Shown: one piece after another, positions 59,201 to 64,000 of the stretch | Layout: each line of letters opens with the position of its first letter | Numbering within the stretch: the stretch's first letter is position 1 | Assembly: GCF_052324685.1 (NCBI RefSeq) | Contig: NC_135228.1 | Location: 8,369,886-8,433,885, forward strand | From: Brachyhypopomus gauderio | Taxonomy: Eukaryota; Chordata; Actinopteri; Gymnotiformes; Hypopomidae | Direction of reading: 5' to 3' | DNA: 64,000 nt | The notes under the pieces: generated by a model | The model's input: only the letters and a program-made list of their open reading frames with translations | Databases searched by the model: none | What the model was told of the DNA's origin: nothing | Translations under genes and position numbers: made by a program

Positions 59201-59271
59201 TGTTCAGGACTGCCCTCCAATCCCACATTGCTGCGTGGTCTCTTTGACACTAATGGCCGAGGGGGGCGAGC
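59201..59271 (-). CDS. dennd1a: dennd1a, antepenultimate exon
   Basis: A 71-base exon too short for routine ORF calling. After acceptor TTGTCTGTAG it encodes ARPPRPLVSKRPRSN and GLEGSPEQ, against human VRPPRPHVVKRPKSN and an EGRR...SPEQ segment. It ends in CA before GTAAGA, and the next exon begins with G to complete Gln, exactly as needed. CA/TG microsatellites crowd both sides. Confidence 0.88.
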
Positions 59272-59589
59272 CTACAGACAAGCAATTGTACCAAACACAC
59301 ACCCATACACCACACACCCATACACCACACACACACACACACCCACACACACACACCCACCCACCCCCCACAAAAAAACAAGTTAGGACAGATTCATAAC
59401 AACTTATAATAACATAAAACAAAGCAGAATATGTGTGTGCAGTGAAGAAAAAAATTAGAAGTGTAAAGGTCTTTTGTGCAATGAAAGGTTAGACAAAGCA
59501 AAAGCTGGCCAGTCCACCAGTCTGAATATGAGCAGTAAAAAGGGAACAACTGCATTTCCCCTCCAGCTTCAACACACCAATCCAAACAC

Positions 59590-60000
59590 AGTGGGGGGAA
59601 AAGGTATTTAGTCAGTCACCAATTGCACAAGTTCTCCCACTTAAAAATATGAGAGAGGCCTGTAAGTGACATTATAGGTAGACCACAACTATGAGAGAGA
59701 AAATGAAAAAAAAGAAACTAAGAAAAACACATTGTCTGATTTTTAAATACCAGTAATTTATTAGCAAATTATGGTGGAAAATAAAGTATTTGGTTACCTA
59801 CAAACAAGCAAGATTTCTGGCTGTCACAGACCTGTAACTCCTCTGTCCTCCACTCATTACCTGTATTAATGGCACCTGTTTGAACTTATCAGTATAAAGA
59901 CACCTGCCCACAACCTCAGTCACACTCCAAACTCCACTATGGTGAAGACCAAAGAGTTGGACACCAGAAACAAAATTGTAGACCAGGCAGTGTTTTCCCA
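59590..60000 (+). mobile_element. Tc1-like element fragment (left end)
   Basis: Begins AGTGGGGGGAAAAGGTATTTAG, a fish Tc1-type terminal repeat, and near 59938 starts a transposase-like frame (MVKTKEL). It stops at about 60000, where a different Tc1 fragment begins. Confidence 0.6.
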
Positions 60001-60004
60001 ACGA

Positions 60005-60240
60005 CCCAATTTTGGAGAGCCTGTATGAATTGTGGCCTCAGTTTCCTGTTCTGGCACCCGGTGTGGTCTTCTGCTGCTGTAGCCCATCCGTCTCAAGGTT
60101 TGATGTGTTGCAAGTTCATAGATGCTCTTCTGCATGCCTCGGTTGTAACGACTGGTTATTTGAGTTACTATTGCTGTTCTATCAGCTCAAACCAGTCTGG
60201 CCATACTCTATGTTGTAGTACAGGTGTAGCAAAGAAAGTG
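60005..60240 (-). mobile_element. Tc1-like transposase fragment, reversed
   Basis: On the minus strand the frame reads MQKSIYELATHQTLRRMGYS then SSRRPHRVP: the paired-like DNA-binding region of the same Tc1 family as 1-245. Truncated at both ends. Confidence 0.7.
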
Positions 60241-60391
60241 GCTGGTGAGTGCGAGTGTCATTATATATGTGTGTGTGTGTGTGTATGTGTGTATTTCCTT
60301 ATTATTAATCAGACTTAAAGAACAAGTACATATGCATTTCAACACAGCCTCAGAGTGCTAAAGACAATACTATAGTGTTGACTACATACAT

Positions 60392-60714
60392 TGTCACATT
60401 ACAGCCCCTGACCCCTGCCTTTTGGGCATATGCTTACGTTGTCTATGTCTAGTCATCTGTGTCTGTGGAACTCCATGGGTGTGGTTGTATCTGAGTGTGT
60501 TCGGTCTCACCTGTGGCTCGTCTCGTGAACACTTGGGGCTTATGTGGTTTGTCTATTTAATATGCGTTCACGCAGTGTCCCGTGCTCGTCTTATACGTTC
60601 ATGTGTGTAAGTGTTCACGTGTGCTGTCTGCGCTTTCATTTGTTAAATAAAGTGCCGTTTGTACTGCAAGATAGGACTCCGTGCCTTGTCCTTATCTCGC
60701 ACCCCAGCGTCACA
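60392..60714 (+). mobile_element. Probable solo LTR, 323 bp
   Basis: Starts TGTCACATTACAGCC, ends CCAGCGTCACA, with an AATAAA and a TATTTAA-type promoter inside. Flanking five-mers (TACAT and TATTT) do not match fully, so the target duplication is unconfirmed. Confidence 0.6.
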
Positions 60715-60719
60715 TATTT

Positions 60720-61230
60720 ATATATCATCAAAACCAATACAAACACACAATAATGCACAAAGGCAGAACAAGATTAATGAAATACATTGGATTTTAAATT
60801 ATTTAAATTAAAGAAAACAAATAATTAAAAACGTTTTTTCATTCATACCATATGGCACCACTGTTTCAATGTACCAGGCCTCGCTCTGTAGATGGCTCTC
60901 TTTATTGCCACTCCTTTAGTTTGATTTAGTATTTCTAGACCCATAAAACAGTGACAATCTGAAACATGCGGTGAAAAATGTGGCAGTGACAGTAAAGGTG
61001 GTATATTGTGATGTGTGTCATTACTTGGATATGAAATTACTGAATTATTGCACAGTTCTACTCTAAATGACCCAAAATATGTATAAAGGGAGTAGGTGAT
61101 TCACATGGTTCCCACAGAATTGAGACTGTGTCTGTGCCCCGGGGTTAAATTCAATCATAAGAAAATAGTCCATCCTAAGATTTTAACTAATTTTCAAACT
61201 TTAAAAAAAAAATAAAAAAAATCAAAGGAG
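60720..61230. other. dennd1a intron or intergenic, no feature recognised
   Basis: AT-rich. No further dennd1a exon was found on the minus strand here. Confidence 0.4.
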
Positions 61231-61235
61231 AGGTG

Positions 61236-61700
61236 GAACAGAGGCTCCGGACAATGAGGACTTTCATAATAAGCATTGCATCTGACAAAGATTTCCCAAC
61301 TCAGGAAAGAACTACGGAGCCAGTATAGGGAAGTTGCTGGGAGAGAAACGCAGTGGGAAACTCACGTGTCCTGAGGAAGACATACACCGCTACCTCAGTA
61401 ACAGCTACAGTGACGACATGAGAGAGCAAGATCTTGGCCATTGTGCAGCTCTTATATGTCCACCTGAACCCAGCACCCTGTTCAACATCAATGAACCCAC
61501 CCTCAAGGAGGTCAGAGAGGTCATCAAAGCTGGCAGAACAGCGTCAGCACCAGGCCCCAGTGGAGTACCATATAAGGTCTTTAAGAACTGCCCAAGTTTT
61601 TTTGGAACGTCTCTGGAAGATCTACACAGTAATATGGAGGAAGGAGAAGGTACCTCAGCAGTGGAGATATGCCTTTCACTGCTATGACTGTATCTCCATA
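61236..61700 (+). mobile_element. Non-LTR retrotransposon reverse transcriptase fragment (R2-like type)
   Basis: About 115 codons with EEDIHRYLSNSYSDD and SAPGPSGVPYKVFKNCP, the finger region of fish non-LTR reverse transcriptases of R2/NeSL-like type, followed by a frameshift into WRKEKVPQQWRYA. The catalytic core is missing. Confidence 0.72.
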
Positions 61701-61704
61701 GCCA

Positions 61705-62181
61705 CGATATACTATTATTGATAATCAAGGAGTCTAGGATACTTAAGAATAAGGATTACATAGAGACACATTATGTATCTGTCCAATTATTGCCAGAAGA
61801 GAATGGATTCAGCCCCTGAGTGTTAGTTCCTCTCAAGAATTCTTCTTCATGAGTTTTTTTTCCTAAGAGTTTTTACATAATTCTGCATTGTTTAATATGA
61901 CTGTTCTCAGAGAACACAAAAAGATTCACAACTCAAACTTCTAACCAGTATTGTAGTACTCAAATTGACTATATAATAAGATTGGTATATAATACTAATT
62001 TAAAGTATGTCTCAGAAATTTTGGTTCAGATAATGAAAATGTGACAACAGATGTAATTGACAAAGAAACCCCAGCTGTTAACATCCCAGAAGACTCCCTA
62101 CCAGAGAAAATCCCTTAGCTATTAACCAAATACAATACTCACCACAAGGCACAAATGCACTTATGAACTATTAATTTTATT
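61705..62181. other. Intergenic or intronic, no feature recognised
   Basis: No coding sequence or repeat identified. Confidence 0.4.
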
Positions 62182-62189
62182 ATTATGAA

Positions 62190-63200
62190 CAGTGATGCTT
62201 AGTTACCTTGAAAATGTAATCCGATTACTGATTACTCCTTTTAAAAGTAACTTAGTTACATTACTGAGTACTTGATTTTAAAAGTAACTACATTAGATTA
62301 CAAGTTACTTTAGTAGTTACATTCAGCAGCAACATAAATTTTTCCCATACTCACTTAATTGAAGTGCATTTTTAACAGTAAGAATGTATTGAAGCAGGTT
62401 CAGTAACGGAGGCAGAAACTGCTTAATCCAAAAACTTCGAGGAGGGAAACTTTATTGATAACGCAACTGAACAATAACACTGTTCGCTCTCCCCTCTTCC
62501 CCACTAGCCTGCTGCACCCCTGGCGCATGCAGGCACCGCCCCCCCAGAGTCACTTAAAGGGCTAAGACTCCTTGAGTGGCCAGGTGCCTGTCCATTAGGG
62601 AATTCGCTGTGAGTAGTAATCGCTACAGTATCTCCTGACATTAAGTTTGTGTAGCTGCGCGGTATTATTTGTAAATTTATTTGTAAACGTAATACAAGCG
62701 AACTGTTCAGTCAGACAGCTATTTGTTGTGAAACGAAATACCATTACAATTTCAAGTATTTTAAAGTAGGCTACGTTATTCAAAATTCCAGCACTTTTCA
62801 AACGTGGAACACAATGCAACATTAAAATTCTTCAGGTAAATGTTCCTTCCCCTGTTTTTGAGGGGTGTTTCTTTATACTACCACATATAGTTACGGGAGG
62901 ACACTGCAAAAAATGACTTGTGAAACGTGCTCGCGCTCTCACAGGGTCGCAAGCAGCGTGTGGAGTCGAGCGCTACGGTCAGACGTAAAAGTAGAACTGA
63001 GCCAAGAAGAAAGCAAAAATATATATTTTTACTAGGGAAAATAAAAATATTAACGCACAGTTACTTGGATAAGTAACTTTAATCTGATTACTGGACTGGA
63101 AATAGTTATTTTTAACGCGTTATATTACTCGTTACTGAAAAAAGTGGGAAGATTAGAGTAACGCGTTACTAAGTAACTAGTAGCGTTACTGACATCACTG
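62190..63200. mobile_element. hAT-type element, 1011 bp, complete, non-autonomous
   Basis: Ends CAGTGATG and CATCACTG, flanked by a perfect 8-bp duplication ATTATGAA (62182-62189 and 63201-63208). Subterminal regions are full of TAACGCGTTA and AAGTAAC-type palindromes. No transposase frame. A solo LTR (62390-62627) is nested in it. Sister copy, truncated: 23178-23646. Confidence 0.92.
62390..62627. mobile_element. Solo LTR-like insertion, 238 bp
   Basis: Starts TGAAGCAGG, ends TCGCTACA, flanked by GTAT (62386-62389 and 62628-62631). The sister hAT copy at 23178 lacks it, which proves it is an insertion. Confidence 0.82.
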
Positions 63201-63209
63201 ATTATGAAT

Positions 63210-63740
63210 CCACAAGCTTATAGAAAGCGACTAGGTGACTAGGTTAACTGCATTTGCACCAGTTTGTGCTTCAGTCTTCTGATGATATGGAATACTTTAT
63301 GCTGCTACAGTGGTTTCATGTCTGCAAGGGGTATCATATTCCTCTCAGTCTGCCAATGACTAAAAGCTATCTCCGAACTTTGCCTTCCTAAGCACTTGTA
63401 CATATTCTTTGTCACTGGCTGAGTCAACTTGCTTCTACCTCTGTCCTTGCATAGATAGCCAAGTATCTGAGTGCTGTCCATCAAACTTCAAATCTCTAAC
63501 TTGCTGCTGAGTCTCTCATTTAAGAGAGTGAAAATGTATATACACTGCTGCCTGAAGGCTTCTGAAGCCTGAAGAAATAATAAAGGCAACAAACAAAACA
63601 CTAAATATACATTGTTTATTTAAAGTGTTTCCTGAAACAAAAACTCAGATGTATGGAGCACATGGATGTTTTCAGTCAATAACTTGGGGCACCTCCATTT
63701 GTCAGCACAACAGAGTTACCCACTAATCACTCTTATGCAG
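63210..63740. other. Intergenic or intronic, no feature recognised
   Basis: No coding sequence found. Confidence 0.4.
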
Positions 63741-63741
63741 A

Positions 63742-63902
63742 GATGGACGTTCCAGGTTCAGAAAGTTAAAATCCTCACCAAGACTTTGCTCAGGCTTCCT
63801 GGATTGTGTTGATTCCACAAATTTTCCCTGGCTTGCACTAATTAGAAAATCCAGCAAACTTCAGTAAAATCCTGAGTCTGAACCTGGAATGTCCACCTCT
63901 GC
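63742..63902. mobile_element. MITE, intact copy of the family at 12832-13315
   Basis: Inverted ends ACGTTCCAGGTTCAG and CTGAACCTGGAATGTCCACC around about 160 bases that match the 12.8 kb copy in reverse. Confidence 0.75.
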
Positions 63903-63981
63903 TCTTAATATCTGTTACAGTGATTTTTGCTCCTTCCTTCAGACAGAACTCATGGGTATCAGGTTCTAATACAGCATCTCT

Positions 63982-64000
63982 GTCACGTAGGGCTACGCCC
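63982..64000 (+). mobile_element. Start of a family B LTR, cut by the window edge
   Basis: TGTCACGTAGGGCTACGCCC is identical to the first bases of the LTR at 52385. Confidence 0.7.

Overview
The window is vertebrate nuclear DNA, almost certainly from a teleost fish (otophysan-like, not identified to species). Genes are sparse, intron-split and embedded in fish-type transposons (Tc1/mariner, hAT, PIF/Harbinger, Ty3/Gypsy, L2/CR1-like LINEs, a tRNA-derived SINE) and long TG, AT and GA microsatellites. Nothing bacterial, organellar or CRISPR-like was seen.

Genes. The left two thirds hold a cluster of protease-activated receptor (PAR, thrombin/trypsin receptor) genes, all with one phase-1 intron ahead of a single large 7TM exon: an intact PAR2-like gene (exon 2 at 1572-2680, signal-peptide exon 1 at 4334-4400, minus); a decayed PAR2 TM1 fragment (10347-10545, plus); a second intact PAR2-like exon (15815-16869, minus); a truncated, frameshifted PAR2-like pseudogene (37808-38479, plus); and a PAR1/F2R-like exon (40812-42040, minus). 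Each intact copy has an Arg cleavage site and a candidate tethered ligand near the start of exon 2. On the right, 55624-59271 (minus) holds the 3' end of dennd1a (connecdenn 1, a Rab35 exchange factor and clathrin/AP-2 adaptor): three exons joined in phase plus one candidate alternative last exon. Its DENN-domain exons must lie beyond the right edge.

Architecture. The PAR2 copies at 15.8 kb and 37.8 kb lie in the arms of a large, old, interrupted inverted duplication. Blocks at about 14.1-16.5 and 20.95-23.17 kb match, in reverse and in mirrored order, about 33.17-34.06 and 37.8-39.66 kb. The spacer holds a degraded Ty3/Gypsy element (24.17-31.17 kb), itself split by a 3.1 kb LINE that carries a small hAT element. 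The right arm also holds a much younger 1664-bp fold-back element (35420-37083) whose 436-bp arms are nearly identical.

Mobile DNA. Several elements can be delimited to the base from terminal repeats and target-site duplications (TSDs): solo LTRs at 12987-13281, 31951-32450, 39996-40291, 47076-47707, 52385-52813 and 62390-62627; hAT-type elements at 27966-28215, 46498-48074, 52292-53099 and 62190-63200; a Tc1-like element at 19251-20865; and a palindromic MITE at 48849-49311. Many are nested (LTR in hAT in LINE), giving a relative insertion history. No wholly new system could be demonstrated. The most unusual features are the PAR2-bearing inverted duplication, the young fold-back element and the candidate alternative dennd1a terminus.
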